Shown here: positions 11,771-23,501 of the stretch, one piece after another
How positions within the stretch are numbered: position 1 is the stretch's first letter
How the letters are laid out: every line of letters starts with the position of its first letter
From: Blasia pusilla
Taxonomy: Eukaryota; Marchantiophyta; Marchantiopsida; Blasiales
Assembly: GCA_050084515.1 (NCBI GenBank)
Contig: CM114275.1
Coordinates: forward strand, 868,001 to 932,000
Reading direction: 5' to 3'
DNA: 64,000 nucleotides
The notes under the pieces: generated by a model
What the model was told of the DNA's origin: nothing
Databases searched by the model: none
What the model saw: the letters and a program-made list of their open reading frames with translations, nothing else
Translations under genes and position numbers: made by a program

Positions 11771-13400
11771 ACTTGTGTCATATCTTCCTCACATCCGCAG
11801 ACTTGGCTCTAGTGATGCACGTTCTACTTTTTCCCACAACCCTCTGGTAGTTGAGTAGCCATTGGTTTCACCTTTCGGGCCACCCTCTTGTATTTCATGT
11901 GCACTCGTGCCTCCATGGGATATTCTTCTGCCTCAAACTTGTGGTCTTCCGCTTCCTTCTTCGTAGATTCATATCCATTTTCTCCTTCCATAAACCTTGA
12001 TATTTCTTCATGAAACTCACGCGAGTGAATTATAATCACACTTGTATCCAAGCTCATCTCGGTGAACACCTCTTCAAGACTATCTCCAAAACCCTCTTCT
12101 TCATACATCCCACTAATGAACTCTTCATCTAATAGAACACCCTCACATTTTAACAAACCCTCTTTTCTTCCATAAACCGTCTTTTCTTTTCATTCATTTC
12201 TTTCATCATTTTGAATCTACTAGACCACGAAGAAAAACATTGAGAAAACCCACACCTAAATATATATGATTCTTCCCCTTCTGCTAGCGGAAGACTCTTT
12301 CTTTTCTCTGCACCCCCATATGCCCGTTCTACAAGAGTGCTAACTAAAAATCCGAAAACTCCTTCTTTACCTTCATAGGACCATCTCTCAACTTCTCCCT
12401 ATTCCTTTCATGACCTACTCGTACAGTAAGGAATTGAACTGATCTTGTTCCATCCTAACTTCTAATACGGGCATAATGAGACCCATCATCCATGAGTTTG
12501 GTATCCATTTTAGATGATGTGATGTAAGGTTGCCCAAGAATCACAAGATAAGCAGCTCCATTCCGAACAAAGAAATTTTGCTCAATGAACACATCTCCGA
12601 TACGAGTTTTGACGGATGGACAAGCACCGTAGAGTTCACCTTTTTGGTTGTTAGCCGCTCGCAGTATCCATCCATGCCCTGTATCAATTGGCCACATCCC
12701 TTTGTCGTATACACTTTACGACATGATGTTGATCTCCGAACCATGATCAACGAGAGCAAGAATTGACTATTGGAGAGAGCCAAGTCGAACTCTAGCCTCC
12801 GTCGTTGCACGCATCCAATATGATCGAGAATAGTGTCCACCATTGTGCCTTTCTTCACCTTGTTTCGTCAAGGCTTCTCCTACTCTCGCCTCTTCTCCTT
12901 GTAAGTCAAGCTTTTGTCCAAAAACTTGGCAAAGCTCTTCATCTTCTTCTTCTGTGATGTCAGTATCCAATGCCCTCACCATCACCACATCTGCAGTCAT
13001 CTGCCTTTTCCTTTTGATCACATCTATGATCAACTCATGAAAGTCACGTTTGGCTATGCCCTAGACTCCCCTCAAAGAAAATTCTATTTTTTCATCCAAA
13101 ATCCACTCCTCAAGAATATCCTTTAAATTCGTGCTTGTCTCTATATGAGACTGCAACTTGTATGTGGGAGTCTTACCCTTGGTCTTCTGAGAAGACCTCA
13201 ATTATTTCTCCTTCATTCCACCTTATTTCATTTGAGAATCCATCATAGATTCACATGTAGAAGGCCCTTCTTCTCTTGATGGTTGCGCCTTTGGTTGCCC
13301 TTTCCTTCTTGCGGTCCTTGCTCTTCTTGCAGCTTCCTCAGGATCAACACCATCATTGTCAAGTCTCCTCTTCTCCTCCACACTAGCATCTTGCCAACTC
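11771..13400 (-). pseudogene. Ty3/gypsy gag-pol linker and aspartic protease (family G)
   Basis: The minus strand encodes an acidic linker, then upstream of it a retropepsin-like region. LVDHGSEINIM, with the D-x-G active-site triad written DHG, lies near 12,745. The flap and C-terminal part end in VILGQPYI. Several in-frame stops interrupt it. The linker from 11,824 to 12,156 is rich in Glu and matches no domain I know; it joins protease to RT, as usual for a polyprotein. The upstream end at 13.4 kb is cut by insertion of the family P element and resumes at 23.1 kb. Confidence 0.75.
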
Positions 13401-13407
13401 ACATGTT

Positions 13408-13888
13408 TGTCACATCTGAGTAGCCGATAGGCCGAGATCTATCGTGGATAGGGCGTAGGAGCCAGCGGACTATCTTGAGTGTAACTTTGTCCCACAGTGT
13501 CGGATGAGGTTGAGGATAGGTCCATTGCGTCAGAACGCGTTGTTCGACCGACTTTCATGTTGAGGTCTTTACAACCGGGTGACTTGTTGACAGGTCACCT
13601 GCCCCTGGTAACCTGTGCGCGCATGTTACCAAGGGAAGGGCTATTTTTGGGGTTTGAGCCTTTTGGCTCTTCCCAACCTATATAAGAGAGGAAGATGGCT
13701 TTCCTAAGCTATCTTTCTCATGTTGGGCCGTTGGAGCACCTCCCTTGTATATGTGTGAGCTAGGACTAGGGTGCTAGCGTCCGGATTCCTTGATAGCACA
13801 AGGTGGGACGAGGCTCGATATGCCGATGTAGATTGAGGAGTGGAGTTTTAGGCCGGGTGTGCCGTTTTTACTACTCTTTATTTTTACA
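13408..13888 (+). repeat. 5' LTR of the family P element
   Basis: Starts TGTCACATC and matches 22,506-22,978 over about 470 bp. A likely TATA box (CCTATATAAGAG) lies near 13,676. Right of 13,888 the two copies diverge: here the leader begins directly, whereas the 3' copy continues with a 128-bp tail. Confidence 0.75.
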
Positions 13889-15350
13889 TGAGAAAGATGT
13901 CAGGGGGCTGGTGGGAATTCGTTGTTTGCAGGTAGGCAAGCGAGTTGCCTCGGTTGGGGAGCCCCTCGAGACGTGTGTGTGTCATTTTTGTGTCATTTTT
14001 CTGCTCGGAAGGCCGTGGGCGGAAGCGCTGTCCGTTTTCTCAGATTTCTTTGGTGCAGATTGTTGGGGACAGCGGCGTAGAGTGTAGCGTGTGGTAGGGC
14101 GTCGGTGTACGCAAGTGAAGGCGTCGAAAAGAGAAGGAACGGGCAAGTTGGGTCTTGCGCCGGGGCTGTCAAGTAAAGCGGCTAGAGTTAGAAGCGCGGG
14201 CGGTGGGCGGCAAAAGCGCGGACAGCGGCAGGGCGGACGGCGGACGGCGAGAAGGCAGAAAAGCGGCAGGCGGGCGGACGGCGGGGGACGAAGGGAGGCG
14301 GCAGCGCCCCACTCCCCTCCTGAGGTGGGAGGCGCGATAGGTGCGCGGCCCCCCCTCCACCATTAAGGCCCGCATAGGGTCGCGGGTGCACCCCTCCCCG
14401 CGCATTTAGGGCCCAAGGGGCCGCATAGGCGCGGGCCCAAGTTCTTCCCCCTCTTTCGGCGTGGTAGCACCGACGCGGCGGTCGACGATCGTAGTTTAAC
14501 GTGGTAGGACGGACGAGGTCGGTCCGCGAACGCGGTGCGCATGGGCAATGTGAGGGCAGGGAGGATGTCGACGTGCTGAGTGATCGACAAGTTGGGCAGC
14601 AGGCGTGACATGTTGTTTTTGAGGCGCGCATAGGGCGTTGCGAGAGTTTACGCTGGAGGGGCAGTGTGCATGATGCCGACGGGTTGTCCGCATATGTTGA
14701 CAGGAGGATCGACGTGTTGGTCAAGGGGAGTGTTATGTGGCGGAGATTGTCATATCATGTGGAGTAGTGCATATTGACGGTGCATCAGGTTGGAGGGCGT
14801 GATCAGGTTACCCATTCGAGTCCCTTTTCCCGCACTTGTCGTGTGTGATTGAGAGTGCTGGGTATCGGGTAGTAGCTGGTGCTAGATGGGTGCAGTGATG
14901 GTGACGAGTGTAGATTATTTTCATGTGTAGCATGTTGGAGGATATACGGCGGTTTCCGAGTAGGGGTCGCGTGTATGACCCGAGAGTGTGTCACTAGGTT
15001 AGGTGAGTTAGTTGGGAGGCTCATGGTGAGCCCGAGTGTTGAGCGTGCGTGAGGCCGGGTATGTCATCACGGGATTGATGTTCGCATAGGTGAGCTAGTG
15101 AGGCGTGTGGGAGACTCTCGGTGAGTCTGAGTGCTTGAGCGGGTGAGACAGGGTTTGTCATCACGGCGTTCTTCAGGGGTTCGGAAGAACGGGGTAGTCG
15201 GCGATGGTAGTGGTGTGACACGGAGTGGAGTGAGATACCGAGGGGTTACGGTGAAGAGCTCCCGCGACATCCATCCGTGGATCGGATCGTCATCATCGGA
15301 CACGGGTCAGTGCGAGATCACCGGCGAGAGCGATGAGTACTTGGTAGGAG
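13889..15350 (+). other. 5' leader of the family P element
   Basis: No coding frame is supported. The centre (about 14,180-14,320) is a very G-rich stretch with repeated GGCGG and GGACGG runs, the most GC-rich part of the window. It may be an untranslated leader with stable structure. Confidence 0.5.
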
Positions 15351-16420
15351 ATGGACGACATCGGCCATCGGGGCATGCGTCGTTTCGGTGCGATGGGCAC
15401 CATCGACTTAGATGATTTCATCCAGGAGTTCGACACATGGTGCGACTTCCGGAGATACGGACCGACACGGTTCAACCCTTTCATGGCATGGAAGGGTTGT
15501 TCCAAAGACTTGGAGGGTCCTCCGATGGATGACTACATGGAGTTTCGATCACTATATTCGGTAGAGATCGATGCCTGGAGGATGTATTGGGCTCCAGGGT
15601 ATGTGTCCACTAGTGGTCGCGAGGCATATGATGGGATTGTGAGAGAGAGAGACCCACACCATCAGCCCGGAGACTAGATGGAGAGGAGGACAATGACACG
15701 CGATGTGGCGAGACCTCTGGTGGTAGAGGTCCACCCGACTTCAGACCCTCAAAGGGAGTTCTTCCGGCAGGTTGGGGAAGAGCTACGGGTATCTTGACCA
15801 CAAGCTGAAGAGTCTACAGATTTTCAGCGACGATCGGTGAGAGTGCGAGAGAGGCATTCACACGCATGAGGAGGCTGATCATTGCTACGTTTGGAGGATC
15901 GAGGCGCGGTCGAGTCCGGTGTGATTGGACGGGTTCGGACCGAGAACTACGGAGGAGAGTCCGAGATGCGGTCTTTGATTCACCGGCGAAGCCCACATTG
16001 AAGGTGGTCTTTGAGTTGTCGAGCGTATTGAGCTCAACATGAGTGAGGAGCAGGTAGTGACCGCTGGATTTTCTCAAGAGTCGACGGGTCCACGAGCGGC
16101 GGTGACCCCACCGGTGCCACAGCGAGCACCAGTACCACGGGAGCGGGCCAGTGTGCCTAGAGAGCAGGGCGGGTACCGTGAGCCTATGAGGCAACGACCC
16201 GCACTTACATATGTTGCCCAGCAGGGACCGATGTGGTCTTGTTGGATGTGTGGAGGGGCCCATAGCAGAGAGACTGCCCACAGCATGGGAGAGGACCACC
16301 AGCGCCTCCGATTGCGCAAGAGCCACAGAGGATGGCCCCACCACAGCACTAGTGTGACCATTGCCACAGATATGATCACACTAGGGATAGATGTTTTGAC
16401 CTTCGCCGAGGGGCACGTCC
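15351..16420 (+). pseudogene. Family P gag with zinc knuckle
   Basis: The capsid block begins GTIDLDDFIQEFDTWCDF, followed by PPMDDYMEFRSLYSVEI and a Trp/Tyr-rich segment, all conserved in the minus-strand copy at 57.9-58.2 kb. A degenerate CCHC zinc knuckle, CWMCGGAHSRETAH, lies near 16,240; its last Cys is replaced. The intact family pattern, CWGCGGAHHQQDC, is seen at 57.3 kb. Several stops and shifts break the frame between capsid and knuckle. Confidence 0.75.
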
Positions 16421-17279
16421 AGAGGTAGGCTGAGGGCCTGGGGGCGGTCGTCCTGGAGGAGGTCGGGGAGTTCTTCCTTGACGTGGTGGTAGAGGACCAC
16501 CACCACCCAGAGGAGATGGAGCAGGAGCACTAGAGCCGGCACTTCTCTCACGCATCGATCAGTTGGAGCAGAGGATTGCTTTGCCATGACGATGATGCGG
16601 CTTAGGAAGGCACGGAGGCTGCGGCGCCAGTGTGACTCGCCTCTACCTCTTACCCGACTTGGGTGAGATCTCTCCAATATGGGATTCATGTGTAGTGCAG
16701 CCCAGGTTGAGGCAGCTGAAGTGGTGACTCGGGGTGCTGCGAGAGGCACCGAGCCATCGAGAGGTGGAGTTGAGATTGACCTACCAGAGGGGACCGATGG
16801 GCGGCAGGCCAGGGTTCCCATAGTCGTTCACATTGTCGAGGCACTACACACACCATCGATGGTGCCTCGGCGACCAGCGGTGCCTATAGATCGAGGCACC
16901 ACGTCGACGTCATGAGGAGTTGGAGTGACAACTCCTATACCGGCTCGAGTGGAGTCGGTGTCGACTCGGTGTTGGAGGTGGCCACTAGAGTGAGTCGACT
17001 CGCTATTTTCCGCCTTAGAGTTGGCGGCGTTGGGAGTTGGACCAGGTGAGGTGTTCGGTTGGCGCCATGTTGTGTGAGCGTGGAGAGATGCGCTTCTTGT
17101 TGAGAGGTAGTTGAGGAGGTGGTGGACTTGCCCTCGAGCGGTGCTTGGGGCGTTCCCCACGAGTCATGGCATGCGGCGGCGAAGTTGGTAGATATGCCTC
17201 GACCGGCCATAGAGCGGCGATGGTGACACCTAGAGTAGTGTTATTGGATAACCGAGTTGGAGTATTTCGCTTGGTTAGT

Positions 17280-18060
17280 CCGGCGACGGGGACAAGATAC
17301 CACCCGCGGCGCATCCTACTTGATTCGGGGCGCAACCCTTGATGTTAGGGAAGGCGGCGTGTTTAGCGTTGGGGTTACGGAAGGCCGACATTGAGCCTTG
17401 TCCCTTCCGATCTGAGACCTCGATTGGGGCGTATCACCCACTCGAGATATGACTCGGACAGAGATTGTTGTGAGAGTCCCAGAGCATCGCGACGGATAGT
17501 GCTATGGTGCGACACGTGCGATTACGACACCGAGTCGTAAATGCGATGTGTTGGTGGGGAGTGCAGTGTTATATCCCCTAGGATTCATCCTTGACTTACG
17601 GGAGGAGACCGTTGCTTATCGGCCAGGATGGCGGTCGGTGACGGTCGGATGAGTCGATTACCCGTGCGTTTTGGGGCGAGATGGTCGATCACGAGGCGAG
17701 TGCGTGACCACGTTGGCGGCTTTCACGGAGGTAGTGTTAGCTGGCCAAGAGAGTTGTTGAGGGGAACGCACATGCGGAGGATGTCCCGATGGCGTATAGT
17801 CCCACGGAGAGCAGGCCATGGCGGGTGTCTCTTCTCATGTTAGCGATGCCTCTTCACCATTATGGGGTGCGACTCGAGAGCTACAAAGGAGTGCCGGCGA
17901 CCGTGAGGCAAGCGTGGAGTCATATTTTTATCCCGAGCAGCGAGAGTCACGTGGCGTCGGACTCTTGGAGTGGAGACGATGACCCCACTAGATACCACAC
18001 TGTTGTGTGGCGGTGCCGAAGGAGGGTGTTCGGGTGTTAGATCTCTTCGGAGGGATTAGC
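17280..18060 (+). pseudogene. Family P aspartic protease region
   Basis: Near 17,310 the plus strand reads ILLDSG, the retropepsin active-site context. Downstream frames read through shifts resemble the minus-strand copy at 56.5-56.7 kb, including the ILIG-ALLHPMGF type block (here around 17,555). The frame is badly broken. Confidence 0.6.
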
Positions 18061-19479
18061 ACGGATTGGCTGCGATGATTGCGGCGGGCATCGGATGCAT
18101 CGTACCTTTATGTGGAGAGAGATGAGACCTGCGGCGAGTATCATTACGCCACGTGGCGAGATTGGTCGAAGGTATCTGAGTTGTTGTCGGTATCTGCGAA
18201 GATGCGAGGATACCGGATACGCTACCCGTCGACATATCTTTGGTGGGGCGCAGGATCTCGGATAGAGTTGGCACCATTCATTTGGTGATTCTTTGGATGG
18301 CCATGTCGGGTCATTCATCGGTGGCGAGGATTTGGATTGCAGGATTCGAGGTCGGGATGTTTTGGGAGATCTTTGCGAGTAGTCGACACTTGCAAGAGAG
18401 TCGATATGTTCTCCAGCGTACATTTTGGAGAACGTGCCGTTGTTGGGAGATACTCGTGCACGTGTGATGACGAGTGTACATCGGTGAGTCTGGTTGGGAC
18501 CGGTTGTGTTGTTAGATGCGGCGAGAGTTGGGTCACGTGCCCATCGTCCACGCATGTGGTGGACGAACTGATACCATCGAGGTCTTGAGTCGAGCCTACA
18601 TTGGAGTCGAGAGAGCACCACATCTCACGGTGGATGCTATTTTGGACTCGGGCGTCGATCTCGGTGGTGACACGCGATGATAGACCACCGTTGGCCACGG
18701 CCAATAGGGTAGGGAGTTGAGGCAGCCTTACCTCGTTGGTGAGCTTCCCAACATCCCATGCCTTTCGTCGGGGAGGACCAGGCATGATTTGGGATGAGGT
18801 GACCGGAGTATTGGAGGAGCCTACAGAGATGAGCGCTTGGCGCCATGGGGTTCCTTGCCGGTACCGGCGGTGCGAGGGATGACCGAGGCATCACGGAGAC
18901 AAGTGTTGGGGCGGCGATGGACCTCAACGTCTCACATGGATAGTCGACCTAGGTATGGTGAGCGAGACGGATGCGAGTGTCATCCATGCCGTCACGTCCA
19001 CGAGTTGGACCATTGCCTCTGTGGTCTGTACAAGCATTGGTTGGGGCGAGTAGAGGAGAGATAGGCACCCATGGACTTCTGGGGCGTCGTTCGGCGAGAG
19101 AGAGTGCGGCGGCTAGAGTAGCACATGTTCATTTTTCGGATGTGGAGCATGGTGTAGGAGGTCGAGTGGAGTGGCTATTGCGGAGGTGGCTAGGTTGCTA
19201 CATAGCAGCAACCAAAGCCGGAGGTTGCGTCCTCTCCGAGTGAGGTCACGATGGAGACTTGGGAGCTTGTGATAGGTCTCAAGTTGATAGGAGGAGAGCG
19301 ACGCAGCGAGTTCATAGGTTTTTGAGAGGGCATGTCGGTTGTTTTGCCTTGAGTATGAGAGACTTGGGTACGCTGAAGGGTCGGGATACGGATTGAGTTG
19401 GCTAGTGATACGCCAATCTTTCGTCGACCCTCTGGTATTACGATATGGAGCGAGCCTTGATTTAGAGCGAGAGCCGGGG

Positions 19480-20190
19480 ACTTGTTGGAGGCGGGACTTG
19501 TGGAGTTGTCACATGGGGAGTATACATACGCCCGCAGTCATGCGGCGAAGAAGGATATATATGGCAATTGGACGGATAGGCGGATGTGTGGAGATTACCG
19601 TCCTATCAACCGATGAGACGAGGTCAGATCGGTATGCCATGCCTACTCTGAGAGATCTTTGATGCGGTAGGGCATGCAAAGATCTTGATACTAGATCTCC
19701 GTGTTGGCTATCATCGCCTTCCTATCGAGGTTGGAGGACGGGAGAAGAAAACTGACGTGCAGGGGATAGATCGGTTCGGGAGAGATTGCTTGTATCGGTG
19801 GCGGTTCTTACCATTTGGGTTGAAGAACGGCGCTGGAGTTTCCGAGAGTGATGGATAGGATTTTGGCTCGCTTGGATTTTTTATGCGATGTTACATAGAT
19901 GATATTCTTATCTTGATTCCACGGTTGAGGAGCATGAGCGACACTTGGAGGAGGTGTTTCGGCGATTGCGATTACATGGGTGAAGTTACATCCGGCAAGT
20001 GCAGATTCTTTCAGGAGCATATTGAGTACTTGGGACACACCATATACCCGAGTGGGTTAGGCGTTCAGGTGGCGAAGGTAGAGGCTATTGCTTGCAGATT
20101 CCACGCCCTAGAGATGTGAGTCGAGTCCGAGCATTTCTTAGGGGCGAACTTCTATCGACGGTATGTCAAGGGTATTAGTGCGATCGCAAA
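19480..20190 (+). pseudogene. Family P reverse transcriptase
   Basis: Recognisable RT motifs in order: DLRVGYHRLPIE (palm, near 19,690), YRWRFLPFGLKNG (near 19,795), the catalytic CYIDDILI at about 19,889-19,912, CRFFQEHIEYLGHTI (near 20,000) and a thumb region. Stops and frame changes lie between the motifs. The order and the YIDD box are typical of Ty3/gypsy. Confidence 0.85.
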
Positions 20191-20194
20191 GTCT

Positions 20195-20700
20195 TTGACC
20201 TTGTTGACGAGACTTGATCAGGTGTGGTTGTGGGGAGATGATCGGGAGCGAGCATTTCATGAGCTCAAGGATAGGTTGCGTCCTCACCCATTTCTGAGAG
20301 ACCGGTTAGGGTCGCCCATTCGATTACATACGGATAGGAGCATGTTGGGTCTAGGAGCGTGCTTACTCGGAGGGATGACGAGGAGAGGAGTTCGTTGTGG
20401 CTTACGCGAGTCGATCGAACAACATTGCAGAGGCAAAGTACAGCTCCTACGAGGGAGAGTGCTTGGCTGCAATGTGGGCCGTGGCACATTTTAGGTGCTA
20501 TTTATTTGGCAACCCTTTCACACTTATCACTTATCATCAGCCGTTGAAGTGGTTGATGGAGTCCGACAAGCTTACGGGAAAGCTTGCCGGGTGGGCTCTA
20601 TTACTAGGAGTATGAGTTTGAGGTGGTTCATAGGCCGGTCGGCTGAACCAGGATGCGGATGGGTTGAGTCGTAACCCATGTCCGAGTCAGAGAGACGTCA
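20195..20700 (+). pseudogene. Family P RNase H
   Basis: Follows RT directly. Blocks include FHELKDRLRPHPFL (connection), IRLHTDRSMLGLGACLL (first catalytic Asp context), VVAYASRS, KYSSYEGECLAAMWAV (catalytic Glu context) and QDADGLSRNP at the end (DxLSR). One frameshift splits it near 20,395. Confidence 0.8.
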
Positions 20701-21059
20701 CGGGAGCTCGATGGCACGGCGAGAGTGATGAGGAGATGGTGCTCGGTTGGCATGCATCTGCCTATCTTTGTTGGTTGACTATGGCGGTCGACCCCACAGG
20801 TGATGACTCGGTGGTGGGGTTGGATGATGAGTCTTTGGATCCGGAGGTTAGTGAGGAGGCGATAGGTGGTCGTGATATCCATGACGGCGTGGAGGTTGTG
20901 GACTTCTTGCGACCGACGCGTCATTGCGAGTACTGATGAGTGCTAGGGGCGGGATCGGATCCTCTGAGAGAGCCAAGAGGTTCGGTGGGAGGGGATTGAC
21001 ATTTTTGCGGGTATGGAGAGATGGTAGGATACGAGTGGTACCTCATCCTTCCCCCGAGC

Positions 21060-22115
21060 ACGTGTAGTGCGACATGCCCATGAGGAGTTGGGACATTTCG
21101 GAGTAAAGCGCGTTACGACTTACTCGAGGTTCAATATTGGTGGCGTGGCATGCATATTGGGTACTGTAGATTTGTGGCCAGATGTATGGTATGTGACAGA
21201 GTGCGAGCATCCTTCAATGCTCCCACTCAGATTACATCCTTTGCCGATTATGGGTTTAGGTTATCGGTGGAGTTTAGACTTTGCGGGACCTTTACCATTG
21301 ACGGGCGTCATCATAGGTATGCGTGTTGGTCATGGTGGAGCATTTCTCCAAGTGGATAGAGTTGGTGGCACTTCGGACAAGCGGCGAGGAACAACTTATG
21401 CGTTTCTAGATCGTGTGCTTAGTCACTTTGGTGCACCGGCGGAGGTGTTAACCGACCAGGTACCGGAGTTCGGGGAGAGTTTCGGGCCTTGTGTGATCAG
21501 GCGATAGATCACCGCACCACGCCCAGGATCATCCTGGCGGATGGATTGGCGGAGAGAGTGGGCAGGCGGTGAAGAGAGGATTGCGCAAGTATGGCTTGCG
21601 GCGGGGGCGATTGAGGGAGTGGGACCTACGATTTGCCATGGTTGGCTATGGGTTATCGCTTTAGTCGGCAAGCATCCTTGGCGTCATTTTCACCGTAATT
21701 TTTGCTCTTTGGGAGAGCAGATTTACCGCAGCGATTCGACGTGACATGGCGGAGGTGTTAGATCTTGATGATCGAGGTGTGGGTGCAAGCATGTTCTCGA
21801 GGGCAGAAGTTTTTAGAGAGTTATGCCTATGGCCTTTGAGAACTTAGCTTGCCAAAGCATAGAGATACATTGAGGCACGCGACCATTCGTGGAGGAGGTT
21901 ATCGTCCGAGGGATTAGGAGGTTTCATCCTGGAGATTACGTGTATTTACAGAGGGCGGCACCCACGACGCTAGATGTCGCTGCAGGTGCCGCGATCCTAC
22001 GTGTGCGAGGTATTACCCACCGGGTCCTCATGTTGGAGGGACAAGATGGTATGGTTTGGAAGGATCATGTGCGCAATTGTGCGCCATGTCATCTTCGAAT
22101 GTAGATGGGACGGTG
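21060..22115 (+). pseudogene. Family P integrase
   Basis: The N-terminal zinc-binding H-H-C-C region is visible (HAHEELGHFG, then YCRFVARCMVCDRVRAS). The core starts at SLDFAGPLPL (first catalytic Asp) and continues to HFGAPAEVLTDQVPEFG (second Asp context). The C-terminal part reads HPGDYVYLQRAAPTTLD, the usual GDYVL-type block. At least three frameshifts interrupt the reading. It leads directly into the PHD finger. Confidence 0.8.
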
Positions 22116-22150
22116 GATCCAAGCTTGGCGGTGGTACTGCAGGCTTGAGG

Positions 22151-22283
22151 TGTATGTTGTGCGGATCTGCGAGGGGTGCGGCCACCATGTTGGTATGTGA
22201 TGGTTGTTCTCGAGGGGTGGCATATGTCATGTCGACCCCCTCTTGATGTGGTTCCCACGGGACGATGGATGTGTCCGAGATGT
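22151..22283 (+). pseudogene. PHD finger at the integrase C-terminus
   Basis: Reading CMLCGS, MLVCDGCSRG, then after one frame change WHMSCRPPLDVVPTGRWMC and PRC gives the full Cys4-His-Cys3 pattern of a PHD finger, including the typical PPL-x-x-VP-x-G-x-W-x-C-P-x-C end. The only defect is one extra G in the run at 22,213-22,217; removing it puts both halves in one frame ending in TAG. PHD fingers read histone H3 tails, so in this position the domain could steer integration as a chromodomain does in chromoviruses. That role is inference. Confidence 0.8.
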
Positions 22284-22365
22284 GTATAGGGTAGTAGGTC
22301 ATGTCGAGAGAGATGTGATATTTTCTATCCGGAGTTAGGGGATCCAAGCGCCCGGCTAGGGGGCG

Positions 22366-22495
22366 GTTGAGTGATCTCCATGTATATGTATGAGTTGATT
22401 TTTGTACATGTGTGGATCGACCCGTGTGTGTGGGGAAGATCGGTGTTGTGTGGTGTAGATGTGACCAGCGATGTATGTTGTGTAGCGATATGTAT
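22366..22495 (+). repeat. 130-bp segment repeated on both sides of the 3' LTR core
   Basis: The sequence from GTTGAGTGATCTCC to GCGATATGTAT occurs here and again at 22,979-23,106 with only small differences. The first copy runs into CGCCACTTGGTATCACATCC, whose TGGTATCA is the start of a typical initiator-tRNA-Met primer site. This suggests that an LTR end and primer site were captured upstream of the 3' LTR. Confidence 0.7.
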
Positions 22496-22505
22496 CGCCA
22501 CTTGG

Positions 22506-23113
22506 TATCACATCCGAAAGAAGTGATAGGCCGAGATCTATCGTGGATAGGGAGTAGGAGCCGGACTATCTTGAGTGTAACTTTGTCCCACGTGTCGGAT
22601 GAGGTTGAGGATAGATCCATTGCGTTAGGAACGTCGTTTCGGCGACTTTCATGTTGAGGTCTTTTACAGTAGGGTGACTTGTTGACGAGGTCACCGCCCC
22701 TGGTAACCTGTGCTTGCAGGTTACCAAGGAAGGGCTATTTTTGGGGTTTGAGCCTTTTGGCTCTTCCCAACCTATATAAGAGAGGAAGATGGCTTTCCTA
22801 AGCCATCTTTCTCATGTTGGGCTGTTGGAGCACCTCCCTTGTATGTGTGTGAGCTAGGACTAGGGTGCTAGCGTCCGGATTCCTTGATAGCACAAGGTGG
22901 ACGAGGCTCGATATGCCGATGTAGATTGAGGAGTGGAGTTTTAGGCCGGGTGTGCCGTTTTTACTACTCTTTATTTTTGTTGAGTGATCTCCATGTATAT
23001 GTATGAGTTGATTTTTGTACATGTGTGGATCGACCCGTGTGTGGGGAAGATCGGTGTTGTGTGGTGTAGATGTGACCAACGATGTATGTTGTGTAGCGAT
23101 ATGTATGCGCACG
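22506..23113 (+). repeat. 3' LTR of the family P element
   Basis: Begins TATCACATCC, matching TGTCACATC of the 5' LTR with one change. It contains the TATA-like CCTATATAAGAG near 22,770 and continues past the part shared with the 5' copy (to 22,978) into the 128-bp tail at 22,979-23,106. It ends next to the ACATGTT target duplication. Confidence 0.7.
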
Positions 23114-23501
23114 ACATGTTTCTCTTGTGCTAGGTATGCTTTAACATACACAACTTCCAATGGATCATCCCATCCAGTCATATGATGGATAGTCTCTGCC
23201 CCTCGTATCATCACTTCTCTAGGAAATTCTAATGATTCACTTTTAACTACAGATACAATAGGCGCTTCTATTTTTACTGCAAAGGTATTAGAATCTAATG
23301 TCGTAGTGGCAACTCCTACTTGATTTCTCACTAAGCCTTTAATTCCTCTTCTACCAAAGTTGATATTCAACGGCATACCATTATGCGTTTGAAGTTTACT
23401 ATTCAATTCCTAAAAGCTTTTGAAAACTCCTCACATTCTCGACGTTGATGCTCAACACTATCACACCATATACATCTTCTGACAAAGTTTCTATTTTTGT
23501 A
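23114..23501 (-). pseudogene. C-terminal part of family G gag with zinc knuckle
   Basis: The minus strand starts at 23,501 with YKNRNFVRRCIWCDSVEHQ, giving the CCHC zinc knuckle CIWCDSVEHQRREC. It continues after a shift into NSKLQTHNGMPLNINFG and a linker ending in AYLAQEKHV. It is the direct in-frame continuation of the gag that stops at 49,595: the joined codons read V-V-L-Y-K-N across a single GTAC. The other end continues at 13.4 kb as DKHVSWQDASVEEKRR across the family P insertion. Confidence 0.8.
23500..23501. repeat. TA target duplication, left side of the outer element
   Basis: The TA at 23,500-23,501 pairs with TA at 49,593-49,594. Joining the two flanks at one TA restores an open gag frame, which fixes the insertion point to the base. 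Confidence 0.7.

Larger units (their letters stand above)
13408..23113 (+). mobile_element. Family P Ty3/gypsy retrotransposon, decayed, with PHD finger
   Basis: A plus-strand element of about 9.7 kb inserted into family G pol/gag. The 7-nt sequence ACATGTT is present on both sides (13,401-13,407 and 23,114-23,120) as target duplication, and the family G reading resumes across it. Gene order is gag, zinc knuckle, protease, RT, RNase H, integrase, PHD finger, which is Ty3/gypsy order. The GC content is clearly higher than in its surroundings. Many stops and frameshifts are present. Related fragments lie at 7.2 kb and 56.25-58.2 kb. Confidence 0.85.

Noticed and set aside
14188-14724. 178-codon minus-strand frame rich in Arg, Pro and Ser
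   Set aside because: It arises from the G-rich leader of the family P element; composition explains the open frame and no domain is visible.
18037-18621. 194-codon minus-strand frame opposite the family P element
   Set aside because: It is antisense to pol sequence in a GC-rich element, where antisense stops are rare. Nothing in it is recognisable.
22798-23406. 202-codon minus-strand frame spanning LTR and gag
   Set aside because: Only the first half (23,121-23,406) is family G gag. The rest reads by chance into the LTR of the inserted element.
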